DNA from: Misgurnus anguillicaudatus | Taxonomy: Eukaryota > Chordata > Actinopteri > Cypriniformes > Cobitidae | DNA: 64,000 bases | Assembly (NCBI RefSeq): GCF_027580225.2 | Contig: NC_073352.2 | Location: 1,056,501-1,120,500 of the forward strand | Reading direction: 5' to 3' | Shown here: positions 32,997 through 44,228 of the stretch, piece by piece | How positions within the stretch are numbered: position 1 is the first letter of the stretch | How the letters are laid out: the number at the start of each line of letters is the position of its first letter | Notes under the pieces: model-generated | What the model was told of the DNA's origin: nothing | Databases searched by the model: none | The model's input: only the letters and a program-made list of their open reading frames with translations | Made by a program: the position numbers and the translations under genes

Positions 32997-33286
32997 ATGA
33001 TGGTAAATGGGAAATGGACTGCATTTATATAGCGCTTTTAACAGACCTATGGCCATCCAAAGCGTTTTAAAATTAGCCTCACATTCACCCATTCACTCAC
33101 ACATTCATACACCGACGGCGGTGTCAGCCATGCAAGGCACCAGCCAGCTCGTCGGGAGCAGCTGGGGTTAGGTGTCTTGCTCAAGGACACCTCGACACTT
33201 GGTCCAGTGGAGCCGGGGATTGAACCACCAACCTTCCGGTTTGTAGACAACCTACATGAACACTAGGCCACTGCCGCCCGATGATG
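32997..33286 (-). mobile_element. tRNA-derived SINE
   Basis: The element runs from 33003 to 33280, flanked by ATGATG (32997-33002 and 33281-33286). On the minus strand it starts GGGCGGCAGTGG, has an A-box-like TGGCCTAGTG and a B box GGTTCAATCCC (33216-33226), the RNA polymerase III internal promoter. The rest is a conserved fish body (ACACCTCGAC, CACATTCACCCATTCAC) ending in CCATTTACC. It is not a tRNA gene, because no cloverleaf continues after the B box. Confidence 0.8.
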
Positions 33287-33573
33287 ATGAAAAAGTGGCA
33301 ACGGCAGCTGGGATTGATGATTAATGTTGCCCACATACGGGCTGCACATGAAGAGCAGTTTGTCTGCAAACCAGGGCTTTGAACAGGTTTTTTCCCAGTT
33401 GGTTCGTTCCGAACAGAAGCAGTATTTTAACGTTTCCGGTTTTCGGTTCTACCCTAAAACTGACGTTCCTGAACCGGTTAGAGCAAAAAAAAAAAAATGA
33501 AGTTCCCAAACAGGTTAATAATGTTCCATGTCAGCTGTGGGACATACAAATAAGTATGCTGATCATTAGGACA

Positions 33574-35290
33574 TTAACCCTCTTGGGTCTGAACATTTTG
33601 GGACACTGTCAGAGGTTCTGACATGCTCTTACATTTGGTCTTTTTTCAGTTGCTTTAAACTTATTAATGGCAAGTGTCTCATACCACTGCGTTCAGCACA
33701 AACTGGGTTAAAATATTATATGAGCTACATGTATGTACATGTTTGTATTTTTGAGAGAAAAATGTTTATGCGTGGTTTTTAAAAAAGCAAAATTTCACTG
33801 ATATAAGTCCACAAAACCCATACTAAACATGTTTTAACAAGACTTTTCTAAACAGAATCTAATCGTCAAGAGTTTTCTCATTAAAATGATGTGAAAATCA
33901 TTCTGCTTACTCATTCACATAAAGCAATATATTGATTTAGAAATTGTAAGACAGTTTTTGTTTAGAGGGGCCGTATGCGAGAAAGGATTGATTTACAGCT
34001 AGCAAACAAAGGCTCGCTTAATGAGCTGCATAATGAGGCAGGAATGTTGAGAAACACCAGTAAAGAATGTGAGGACAAATGTATACATGTTTGTTTGAGG
34101 TTTGTTAAGAAGTTAACAATATAATAAAAATAGAGATGAAGGTCAGTAGGACATTTTCAGTTTATTTAGAAACAAACTTAATTCAAAAACTTAACTTGTA
34201 ATTCAGAAACTGATAAACAACAGAGCTGGTCATGTGGCTAATGTTACCATATAACTTTATGTCCAAAAAGTGTTTTTCCACTTCATAGTTTCTGTACTGA
34301 TGAGAGGGATGCAGACCTGTAAGAGAGTTATGGACAGCTGTTAGCCTAAATTGTCCACAGAAATACCCTTACATATATAATTGATGGGTAAATATCACTG
34401 ATAGTACATTCATATAAACTATCATGTACACAAACTAAATTCAGAACATCTCAGATAAACATCTGCAGTGATTAGTTATATAAAAAGCTGTTTTCAGATG
34501 CCCATCCCCTTATCGTCTAGCTTCTGTTTTAAACGTGTTTCTGTAAGCGCGTATGAACTTTAAAAACACATTGCATATGGCGGCCATGTGCGCGGGCTCG
34601 CGTATCCGTGTAACGCGGCACTCATAAAAACGGTGTCGCGTGTAAAGCGCAATGTATGGAAATGCCTTGCATGTAAACAATATGGAATCATTTTACAGCA
34701 AATCCCGCAGTGCAGCATTACTCAAAGTTGCCATGAAGGATACGAAAGTGAATAACTGTGTCTAACACTGTACAACATGTAACAGATATCCGCCATTACG
34801 GGAGGTCACGCGTACTCGTTTGTAAATAAGCATGTAAACATGGAATCATATTACAGCACACACTTAAAAGATACAGCAGTGCAGGCTTACTGAAAGTTGC
34901 CATGAAGGATATAAGTGAATAACTGTGTTTTACACTGTACAGCATGCAACAGTGAAATCCGCCATTACGTGAGATTGCGTCCTCGTTTGTAAATAAGCAT
35001 GTAAACATGGAATCATATTACATCACACACTTAAAAGATACAGCAGTGCAGGCTTACTGAAAGTTGCCATGAAGGATATAAGTGAATAACTGTGTTTAAC
35101 ATTGTACAGCATACAACAGTGAAATCCGCCATTACGTGAGATCGCGTCCTCGTTTGTAAACAATGCAAAACTTTTTCAATCCGAAGCATGCCGTCTGCTG
35201 ATGCTTACTGTACGTAGGCTGAACTGCACAAGCCATGAGCATATTAAATGATAGCAAATATAAATAGTATAAATTAACTGTTACTTACTT
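33574..35290. mobile_element. piggyBac-like element, second copy, truncated
   Basis: TTAA at 33574-33577 followed by CCCTCTTGGGTC, collinear with the element at 1361. It lacks the 1715-1908 MITE and the 2858-6950 insertion, so it shows the ancestral sequence at both sites. Similarity stops at about 35290, equivalent to about 7235 in the first copy, so the right end is missing. Confidence 0.85.
34682..35165 (+). repeat. Three imperfect ~160-bp tandem units
   Basis: ATGGAATCAT recurs at 34682, 34840 and 35007, giving periods of 158 and 167 bp. Each unit contains TTGCCATGAAGGATA and CCGCCATTACG. The first copy of the element has two comparable units around its TA-flanked insertion. Confidence 0.8.
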
Positions 35291-35862
35291 CCAATATCTA
35301 CAGTTCTACATTTCGGCTTGACATTAAAGTTTTATAACTTGTGCATCATTGCACTGTCTCTCCCTACAAGCTTTAAACTTGGCTTGGCTCATTCCCATAG
35401 ATAGGGGTACTGATAGATAGAACTTTTGGGATACTATGTTATGTTTCCAAGCTGATATTCACTTTGAAAACTGGTTCTCTTTAGGCGGAGATTGTTTTTT
35501 TCATGTTCTAGTTCTGTTTTCTCTTACATTGTACAATAAATGTTCATTCTGACACTTCAGCAGACATCCCATGAGTGTTTGCTTTCATTTGATACCATTT
35601 TTATGTATATGGGCCTTGTGGTTGTGGAGATTTTAACATTTATTGTTGGATTGTCGAGTTGAGCTGGAAACCAAAAAAATTGTCCTTAAATCGCTTCCAC
35701 AAGTAAAAAAATAATAATTCAGCTTGACAACCACCCTAATCTCTTACCTATAGGTGTCTTCTAACAAAAAAAATAGGGTGACAGCTTGTACCAAAACATG
35801 TCCGCAAAAGTCTTAACGGAAGCCCTTTTCAGAATTGGCCCCCTGACTAAGGAGCATTCTAA
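35291..35862. other. No gene seen
   Basis: Unassigned AT-rich sequence. The last ~15 bases (GGAGCATTCTAA) match the end of a satellite monomer, see the Harbinger and satellite entries. Confidence 0.5.
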
Positions 35863-36121
35863 GGACCTACTCACACTAGCCAGTTTGAACCGTGCCCGAG
35901 TGCGTTTGACCACCAAAGCGCGGTTCGTTTGACTAGTGTGAGTGCTCCGAACCGTGCCCGGGCGCGGCTCGATTAGCCGGCCCTGGCCCGCTTGGAAGAG
36001 GTGGGCCAGAGCACGGTTCAGTTGGACTCAGGCGCGGTTCGCATGCAGTATGAGCGCTAACTGTGCTGGAGTACGGAACAGGACGCGTGACGTCACGGTT
36101 TTGCGACGCTCCAAAACCAAC

Positions 36122-36527
36122 ATGGCGGGGAAAGGGTCGCTTTGGTCTGCGGCAGAGGTGCAATGCTTGTTGGAAATTTGGGCAGATGAGAGCATACAAG
36201 AACAGCTGGACAAAACGCATAAAAACTCAGATATATTTAGAAAAATCCGTGACTATCTTCTTCGTCATGGATATCAAAGAACTACCGAGCAGTGTAGAGA
36301 CAAGGTAAAGAAACTGCGGGGACAGTATTTGAGGGTACGGGATGCACTCCGTAAATCGGGCAGCTCTGCAGAAGAAAAGGACAAATTTCAATGGTATGAC
36401 GCTATCGACAGTATAATTGGCAGCAAACCTTCTAGCCAACCGAATGTGCTGGAGTCCCATCCGCGAAGATCGCTGGATTCTACGTCATCTGATACGGAGA
36501 ACACAGGACTGGAGAGATCACAGAGCT
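36122..36527 (+). CDS. Harbinger Myb/trihelix protein, exon 1
   Basis: Starts at ATG 36122 (MAGKGSLWSAAEV), chosen over the upstream in-frame Met at 35942 because that part is the GC-rich terminal region of the transposon. Residues about 6-90 form a Myb/SANT-like trihelix domain with spaced tryptophans (W8, W20), the RTTEQCRDKVKKLRGQY recognition-helix region and a later FQWYDAID hydrophobic segment. In Harbinger elements this protein binds the transposon ends and carries the transposase into the nucleus. The exon ends at 36527 before GTGAGT, and the split codon continues correctly in exon 2. The whole product would be 306 residues. Confidence 0.8.
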
Positions 36528-36809
36528 GTGAGTAACGTTAACATACATGCCAGTTCCATTTGATATCTATTCTGTTAAATCAGTCTGTGCATGTCCTTAA
36601 AGTAAATTACGCAAGGTTTTACTACGAATCCAACCAAGAAACCATGGTTACTGTAGTAAAATCGTGGTGTCCACAAACTGACCATGGGTATGCAGTTAAA
36701 ACTGGGTTATACTACAACAATTAAAAATTGAGTTTACGTAAGGGATGTTTGTTTAATGTTATTATTAAAATGATTACCTTTTGTGTTTATTTTGCTTTTA
36801 TTTTTGTAG

Positions 36810-37324
36810 TAACATCGGTCAATTCAATCGCTTCAAACACTGGTGATGAGACACAGGATACATCAGATAACACTGAGACAATACCTTCAGAGCAAGGCAA
36901 AAAGAGAAAGAGAAAGGTAGAAGTGAGTGAAATGATGACTGCCTTTCTAGATATGCAGAAAAGGCAGAATGAAGAATTCATTCAAGGGGAGAACTTGCGT
37001 TACCAGCAAGAAAAAGAAATGTTTGATAACTGGATGAAGGCTCAAGTACAGATGGAGGAGCGTCGACTGCAACTACAAAGGGAGGAACGCCAAGAAACAA
37101 ACATGATGTTCCTGCAAACCATGAACAGACTGTTTGATGCCATGATTCCCTCACACTCTCATCACCAGCCCTCTCCTCAACATCCCTCTCCTCATGCTCC
37201 TCCTCCTCCTACACCTCCTCCTCCTGCTACACATCATCCTCATCTGCAGTATCCTTACCATGCTGAGACATCATCATCCTACTCTGAGCTTGATAACTCT
37301 ACACATGTTTATCGCAACCTGTAA
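36810..37324 (+). CDS. Harbinger Myb/trihelix protein, exon 2
   Basis: Starts after TTTTTGTAG (acceptor at 36808-36809) and runs to a TAA at 37322-37324. It supplies a polar stretch, a nuclear-localisation-type GKKRKRKVEV, a long charged helix (MQKRQNEEFIQGENLRYQQE, MEERRLQLQREERQE) suited to coiled-coil pairing, and a His/Pro-rich tail (PPPPTPPPP). Exons 1 and 2 add up to 921 bases, an exact 307 codons including stop. ATTAAA at 37905-37910 is a plausible polyadenylation signal. Confidence 0.8.
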
Positions 37325-37904
37325 AGGCACAGTTGTTCACGTCCATGTTTGTATGTTGTTATTGTGTTTGGACGTTGCCTTTCATTATAAGGGTTATTTA
37401 AGTTTTATCTTGTTTTAATTAATAACATGTTTGTCATAGGTAAATATGACCAAAAGTTGTTTAATTTCCTGTAACATATATTTATGCAGTTTACCCTAAC
37501 ACTACGCACTACCTCAAACCTCTACACTTTATAATTCTAACTCGAACCTCTACAATATATACCACACACTTCCAAAAATTATACACCACACACATTAGGT
37601 AACCTATAGTTCTCTCAAACCTTTCCATATACACTTACTGGACTTCACACAAACTTTTTGAATTTCATGTTTATATACGCTCTTCTATGCTGTATTGAAT
37701 AATGACACTCAGGTATGTTTGCAAATTGAAGTAAGGTATACTGCAAGCAAATTGTCATTTTTGAGAAAACTTCTTTCACAGCAGTGCCTGGTTACATAGC
37801 ACTTTGTATTTGATTTATTGTCTTATTTTGTTTCACCACAGTACATGTTTGTGTTCTGTGAAGTACTGTTTTTTTTTCCTGTGAGAAGTGCTCCTGAGTT
37901 TATG

Positions 37905-37910
37905 ATTAAA
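37905..37910 (+). terminator. Polyadenylation signal for the Myb-like gene
   Basis: ATTAAA about 580 bases after the stop, followed by a T-rich/GT-rich stretch. The signal of the opposing gene lies about 80 bases further on. Confidence 0.5.
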
Positions 37911-37988
37911 ACTTTTTTGGCCTCATCTTATGTTTTGTGTGTTATTTGTAAATAACTCCTGCACTGTTCTTGAAATCATCAATATGAC

Positions 37989-37994
37989 TTTATT
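37989..37994 (-). terminator. Polyadenylation signal for the transposase gene
   Basis: AATAAA on the minus strand, about 130 bases after the transposase stop. The two convergent genes nearly share their 3' ends. Confidence 0.55.
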
Positions 37995-38121
37995 GACAAC
38001 AGCACAAAAATAAGTCATAGTAAACCAATAAGTACAACAAATATACATGCACTGAATGTAGTAGCGGCATGACACAGAAGTATGTAATGAAAACCATCCT
38101 CTTGAAATATACACTCTCTCT

Positions 38122-39166
38122 TTACAAATTTGAGAAATATGAACACAATGCATCTCTGGTGGCATTTGAACTAGTGGCTGTATTACGAGGATTACATTCA
38201 CTGTTCAGATTTTCCTCTTCTGTGGCAATCTCCTCACATTCCTCACCATTTACTTGACAAAAATTGTGCAGAACGCAACATGCGCTGATAATAGTGTTTA
38301 TGTTGTGTATGCGGCAATCACACCTCTTCATTAAGCATCTCCACCTTCCTTTCAGGAGGCCAAATGCCCTTTCAACAGTCATCCGTGCCTTGCTGAGGCG
38401 GTTGTTGAAGGTGGCCTGTGCAGGGGTTGTTTGTTCATTTTCTGGATAAGGTTTCATCAACCAAGGCAGTAACGGATATGCAGCATCCCCCAAAATCACC
38501 ACTGGCACATCTACTCCTTCAAACCTCACTGTTATCCGAGGGAAAAGTGTATTACTCTGACCCCTCTCAAACAAGGATGAATTGGCAAAAACTCTTGCAT
38601 CATGAACCTTGCCCGGCCATCCCACATTAATGTCCCAGAACATAAGTCGGTTGTCAACCACACCTTGCAGAATAACAGAGTAGAAACCTTTCCGGTTGTA
38701 GTAGTCTGCAGAGCTAACAGGTGGAGCCAAAATCCCAATGTGAGTGCCATCAATTGCTCCTCCACATTGTGGGAAGCCCCACCTGTCTCTGAATCCCTGA
38801 ATTATGCTTTCAAACTCCTGTTCAGAGGGTGTTCTGATGAAAAGGGGAAGCAAATTTTTCACAATTGCAGAGGCTACATGGTTGGTAATGCTAACAGCAG
38901 TCGACTGACCAATCCCAAATAAATGGGAGATGGTTCGGTACTCTACATTTGTGCCCAGTCTCCATATGCATATTGCAACACGTTGGTCCACGGGCACTGG
39001 TTTTCTGAATGAAGTGGTCTGTCTTTGAAGGTGCGGCTGCAGGCTGTTGCACAACTGCAAGAATGATGTCCTTCTCATTCTGAAATTAGCCTTCCACTCA
39101 CAGTCTGTCCAGCTGCTGAGAACATGCTGCCACCACACACCAGATCTCTGCCGAATCCATATGGTC
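38122..39166 (-). CDS. Harbinger (HARBI1-like) DDE transposase, exon 2
   Basis: Carries nearly the whole nuclease. Numbered for the spliced 423-residue product: an HTH-like region at about 147-172 (GTNVEYRTISHLFGIGQST) and the DDE_4-type catalytic triad, Asp 215 (GAIDGTHIGI), Asp 303 (LGDAAYPLLPW) and Glu 341 (VERAFGLLKGRW). The LHNFC motif is near 375-379. All catalytic residues are present and no stop interrupts the domain. The exon begins at 39166 after CTGCTGCAG (acceptor) and ends with a stop at 38122-38124. Related to vertebrate HARBI1 and to transposases of zebrafish Harbinger elements. It acts in the nucleus with the Myb-like partner to cut and move the element. Confidence 0.9.
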
Positions 39167-39350
39167 CTGCAGCAGAATAGAGAAATATTGTTACCTGTAT
39201 ATAGTTTATGCATAACAGCATTACAGCACTTTGAAGTGTAATTAGATAAACAACAAAATACAGCTCCAGTGCATACATAACAGGTATGTGTCCCGTTGAA
39301 TACAAGTGTGTTAATAGAAGAATGTAGCTAATATTAACCCGCAAATGATA

Positions 39351-39690
39351 TTAAAGGGATAGCTCACTTTAAAATGAAAATTCTGTCATCATTTACTCAT
39401 CCTCATGATGTTCTAAACCTGTATGAATTTCTTTTTTCTGATAAACACAAAAAAAGATATTTTGAGAAGTGATGGTAAACACACAGCAGTTAGTGACCAT
39501 ATACTTCCATAGTAGTAATAAAAAAATGGAATTTAATGGGTACCGTTACCTGTGTGCTTACCATAATTTATCAAAATATTTTCTTCATCATTTATCACAA
39601 TACATACAAAATATTTGTCCTACTAAGTAAGCTAATGGTGATGAGTAAATGATGACAGAATTTTTATTTTAAAGTGAACTATCCCTTTAA
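39351..39690. mobile_element. TTAA-flanked MITE, copy 2, in transposase intron
   Basis: The element runs from 39355 to 39686, begins AGGGATAGCTCACTTTAAAA and ends TTTAAAGTGAACTATCCCT, with TTAA at 39351-39354 and 39687-39690. It lies wholly inside the transposase intron and leaves both splice sites untouched. Confidence 0.9.
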
Positions 39691-39826
39691 GTTACATGAT
39701 TATTAGCTTTAGAACGCTACTGTCGTAATAATAAAAAAACAAAGATATATTATATAAACATATTGAATTTCAAATTTCACAATACACTTTTCATTTGTGT
39801 TCAATGACATTTCAGTATATTCTTAC

Positions 39827-40053
39827 CTTGTCGATGTACGGGAACTGTAGTCCGTAATCAAAGCTGCAAAGTCCTTGCTGCACTTCAGCTGGTACCTTGC
39901 AAACCTCCTCATACGAGCAGCACGATTACGTGACCATTTTCGTGCCACAAAGGCGATAGATTTGTTTAGCAACAGGCTGTGAGAAGGCTGTGGACCACCG
40001 TGGACCAACCGACTTAAAATTATCCACAGAGTAAACAGAGCGATGGACTCCAT
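39827..40053 (-). CDS. Harbinger transposase, exon 1
   Basis: Begins at ATG 40053 (MESIALFTLWIILSRL) and ends at 39827 before GTAAGA. It contributes 75 codons plus two bases; the third base comes from exon 2 at 39166, giving an Arg and keeping the frame. The N-terminus is hydrophobic for about 16 residues and then strongly basic (KWSRNRAARMRRFARYQ), which could serve nuclear entry or DNA contact. The 660-bp intron contains the TTAA-flanked MITE. Confidence 0.75.
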
Positions 40054-40266
40054 TGTGTTCAGTCACACCGCCGCTCTTCCTGTTTATCCCGAAACCGTCG
40101 CACCATAATGACGTAGGCGTGCTCCGGTACGCGCCATAATGACGTAAGCGTGCTCCGGCACGAATGCTGAAACGCTATGTGAGTGCAGGCCAGAGGGGGA
40201 GTAGGGGAGGGGGGACAATCGCGCTGGGGCACGGTTTGGTTTGATTTGTATAATGTGAGTACGCCC

Positions 40267-42039
40267 TAAGCCGTTAAAAGTGATTTCCAGCTCAGAAAAG
40301 CAGTTTAGAGTGAAAAATCAACGTTTCAGGCTGAAATGTGACTTTTCATGCAAAAGTGCACAACTCTGCTTAAAATGCTGCAGGAGCATTCTAAGCCGTT
40401 TAAAGTGATTTCCAGCTCAGAAAAGCAGTTTAGAGTGAAAAATCAACGTTTCAGGCTGAAATGTGACTTTTCATGCAAAAGTGCACAACTCTGCTTAAAA
40501 TGCTTACAGGAGCATTCTAACGATGAAACAAGCCGTTTAAAGTGATTTCCAGCTCAGAAAAGCAGTTTAGAGTGAAAAATCAACGTTTCAGGCTGAAATG
40601 TGACTTTTCATGCAAAAGTGCACAACTCTGCTTAAAATGCTTACAGGAGCATTCTAACGATGAAACAAGCCGTTTAAAGTGATTTCCAGCTCAGAAAAGC
40701 AGTTTAGAGTGAAAAATCAACGTTTCAGGCTGAAATGTGACTTTTCATGCAAAAGTGCACAACTCTGCTTAAAATGCTTACAGGAGCATTCTAAGCCGTT
40801 TAAAGTGATTTCCAGCTCAGAGAAGCAGTTTAGAGTGAAAAATCAACGTTTCAGGCTGAAATGTGACTTTTCATGCAAAAGTGCACAACTCTGCTTAAAA
40901 TGCTTACAGGAGCATTCTAAGCCGTTTAAAGTGATTTCCAGCTCAGAGAAGCAGTTTAGAGTGAAAAATCAACGTTTCAGGCTGAAATGTGACTTTTCAT
41001 GCAACAGTGCACAACTCTGCTTAAAATGCTTACAGGAGCATTCTAAGCCGTTTAAAGTGATTTCCAGCTCAGAGAAGCAGTTTAGAGTGAAAAATCAACG
41101 TTTCAGGCTGAAATGTGACTTTTCATGCAACAGTGCACAACTCTGCTTAAAATGCTTACAGGAGCATTCTAACGATGAAACAAGCAGTTTCAAGTGATTT
41201 CCAGCTCAGAAAAGCAGTTTAGAGTGAAAAATCAACGTTTCAGGCTGAAATGTGACTTTTCATGCAAAAGTGCACAACTCTGCTTAAAATGCTTACAGGA
41301 GCATTCTAAGCCGTTTAAAGTGATTTCCAGCTCAGAAAAGCAGTTTATAGTGAAAAATCAACGTTTCAGGCTGAAATGTGACTTTTCATGCAAAAGTGCA
41401 CAACTCTGCTTAAAATGCTTACAGGAGCATTCTAAGCCGTTTAAAGTGATTTCCAGCTCAGAAAAGCAGTTTAGAGTGAAAAATCAACGTTTCAGGCTGA
41501 AATGTGACTTTTCATGCAAAAGTGCACAACTCTGCTTAAAATGCTTACAGGAGCATTCTAAAGATGAAACAAGCCGTTTAAAGTGATTTCCAGCTCAGAA
41601 AAGCAGTTTAGAGTGAAAAATCAACGTTTCAGGCTGAAATGTGACTTTTCATGCAAAAGTGCACAACTCTGCTTAAAATACTTACAGGAGCATTCTAAGC
41701 CGTTTAAAGTGATTTCCAGCTCAGAAAAGCAGTTTAGAGTGAAAAATCAACGTCTCAGGCTGAAATGTGACTTTTCATGCAAAAGTGCACAACTCTGCTT
41801 AAAATGCTTACAGGAGCATTCTAACGATGAAACAAGCCGTTTAAAGTGATTTCCAGCTCAGAAAAGCAGTTTAGAGTGAAAAATCAACGTTTCAGGCTGA
41901 AATGTGACTTTTCATGCAAAAGTGCACAACTCTGCTTAAAATGCTTACAGGAGCATTCTAACGATGAAACAAGCCGTTTAAAGTGATTTCCAGCTCAGAA
42001 AAGCATTTTAGAGTGAAAAATCAACGTTTCAGGCTGAAA
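40267..42039 (+). repeat. Satellite array, left block
   Basis: Roughly 14 head-to-tail monomers (estimated from length). Base monomer 126 bp, begins GCCGTTTAAAGTGATTTCC; a 137-bp type has an 11-bp insert, ACGATGAAACA, after GGAGCATTCTA. This edge block is more variable than the interior (GAGAAGCAG, CAACAGTGC, a CAAGTG variant). It starts at the Harbinger's right TAA and stops exactly at the LINE. Confidence 0.95.
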
Positions 42040-42059
42040 CGAGCTCCGCATATGTTTTT

Positions 42060-42257
42060 GTGTTTTTGTTAGTTTGTCCTGTCTTTAGTTATATTCCTGC
42101 CATCAGTTTCACTAGGGACGAACTGCTGAACATTCGGCAGAACGCACCACAAGATGTTTTTCCGGATTTCAATTATTCAGATGTTTTAGTGAACGTTGTT
42201 ATCGGAGGAGCGGCGGCGCTGATCAAGCGCTTCAGGACGCGCAGACGGGGGAAATGA
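42060..42257 (+). pseudogene. LINE 5' frame fragment
   Basis: Short frame with SYIPAISFTRDELLNIR and a basic end, RFRTRRRGK. It precedes the endonuclease frame and probably represents its displaced N-terminal extension, as in related fish elements where TRDELL and the endonuclease are continuous. It ends at a TGA before the endonuclease Met at 42282. Confidence 0.5.
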
Positions 42258-42281
42258 GCTGGAGCGCTCGTCAGACTCAGG

Positions 42282-44228
42282 ATGCCCGGATTTCGAACGC
42301 CGTTGCCTAGTATCCATCTGGCAAATCTCCGCTCTCTACCCAACAAAACGGACGAACTACTTCTACTTTCTCGGACTAATAAGGATTTCACACACTCTGC
42401 TGCTCTGTGTTTCACGGAAACCTGGCTGAACGAAGCCATTCCGGACAGCGCGTTACATCTACCGGACTTTCATCTGTACAGAGCGGATCGCGACATGGAG
42501 TCAACGGGGAAAACGCGCGGTGGTGGGACATGCTTTTACATCAACAGAAGGTGGTGTACCGATGTAACGGTGTTAAGGAAAATGTGCTGTCCTGATGTGG
42601 AAGTACTCTTCATTAACTGTAAGCCGTTCTACTCGCCGCGGGAGTTTTCCTCGCTCGTTCTCATCAGTGTTTACATCCATCCTCAAGCGCATGTGAGCTC
42701 AGCTTTACAGGAACTCGCTGATCTGATCGCAGAAACAGAACAACAACACCCGGACTCTGTTCTTATCATTCTCGGAGACTTTAATCAGGCAAAACTCACA
42801 CGTGAGCTGCCTAAATTCAAACAGCACATTACATGCCCCACCAGAGGCAATAATATTTTGGACCATTGCTACACCACAACAAAGGATGCATTTCACTCTG
42901 TTCCACATGCAGCTTTGGGACATTCTGATCACCTTCTGGTTCATCTTATACCGTCCTACAGGCAGAAACTAAAATCAGCTAAACCTGTATCAAGGACTGT
43001 AAAAAGATGGACTATTGAAGCAGAGCAGGATTTACAATCTTGTTTTGACCTCACTGACTGGAGTGTTTTTGAAGCTGCTGCCAGCGATCTGGACGAGCTC
43101 ACAGAGACTGTAACATCATACATCAGTTTCTGTGAGGATATGTGTATTCCTACAAAGACTCAAATAATTTACAATAATGATAAACCGTGGTTCACTGCAA
43201 AACTCAGACAGCTCCGTCAGGCCAAAGAAGATGCTTACTTGAAGGGGGACAATGTCTTGTATAAACAGGCTAAATACACATTGGAAAAGGAGATCAAAGT
43301 GGCAAAGAGGAATTATTCTGGAAAAATAAGGACTCAGTTCACTTCCAACGACTCCGCATCAGTGTGGAAAAGTCTAAAGAAGATCACCAATTACAAGACA
43401 CCACCTCCCAGCACTGTAGAGAATCAACGACTGGCAGACGATCTGAATGAGTTTTACTGCAGGTTTGAAAGAACACCCATCACCTGCCCTGAACGCCTCC
43501 CCACAAAACCATTCACACCCTTCACAACTCCTGCAACCAGCCCTGAATGCCTCTCCAAACTATCGTTCACACCATTAACAGCTCCTGCAACCCATCCTGA
43601 ACACCTCTCCAATCAAGCACTCTCACCATTCTCACCTCTTGCATCTCCCCTCTCCCCCATACCTGCAATTCAGATCAGCGAGGATGCGGTGCGCCAGGTC
43701 TTCCAGAGGCAGAAAAGGAAAAAAGCACCAGGCCCAGATTGTGTTACACCAGCCTGTTTGAAATCCTGTGCTGACCAGCTGGCCCCCATCTTCACACAGA
43801 TCTTCAACAGATCGCTGGAGCTGTGCGAAGTCCCTTCATGCCTCAAACGTTCCACCATCATCCCCATCCCTAAGAAACCCAAAATTACAGGACTAAATGA
43901 CTACAGGCCTGTGGCTCTAACGTCTGTAGTCATGAAGTCATTTGAAAAACTGGTGCTGGCCCACCTGAAGGACATCACTGGACCCTTGCTGGATCCTCTT
44001 CAGTTTGCCTACAGAGCAAACAGGTCTGTGGATGATGCAGTAAACATTGGACTGCATTATGTTCTGCAACACCTGGACAGACCGGGGACTTATGTGAGGA
44101 TCCTGTTTGTGGACTTCAGCTCGGCCTTCAACACGATCATCCCAAACCTCCTCCTGCCCAAACTAAATCAGCTCTCCGTGCCCACCTCCGTCTGTCAGTG
44201 GACCAACAGCTTCCTGACAGACAGCTAG
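42282..44228 (+). pseudogene. LINE endonuclease and RT N-terminal half
   Basis: 648-residue frame. The endonuclease domain spans about 1-225: ANLRSLPNKTDEL (14-26), catalytic Glu 46 in CFTETW, GDFN at 165-168, and the GHSDH end motif at 213-217. It nicks target DNA. A linker follows with NNDKPWFTAKLRQLR and ITNYKTPPP. RT starts near 480 (KKAPGPDCVTPACLKSC) with [28 protein letters not shown] and [10 protein letters not shown], which holds the first catalytic Asp. The frame is lost at SFLTDS, where a small indel leads to a stop; the remaining RT is in the next frame. Confidence 0.9.

Larger units (their letters stand above)
35860..40269. mobile_element. Harbinger DNA transposon, apparently intact
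   Basis: The element runs from 35863 to 40266 (4404 bp) with ends GGACCTACTCACACTAG and, inverted, GGGCGTACTCACATTAT, and the 3-bp duplication TAA (35860-35862 and 40267-40269). TAA fits the TWA target of PIF/Harbinger elements. It has the two genes this superfamily needs, a Myb-like protein (plus strand) and a DDE nuclease (minus strand), convergent with adjacent polyadenylation signals. Both have two exons that join in frame. AACCGTGCCC and GCGCGGTTCG motifs repeat near both ends and are candidate protein-binding sites. Confidence 0.9.

Noticed and set aside
33003..33280. A functional tRNA gene
   Set aside because: A- and B-box-like motifs exist, but there is no cloverleaf and the body is a SINE with its own target duplication.
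35942..36121. N-terminal 60-codon extension of the Myb-like protein from the upstream Met
   Set aside because: This stretch is the GC-rich terminal region of the transposon with repeated motifs; the Met at 36122 directly precedes the conserved domain.
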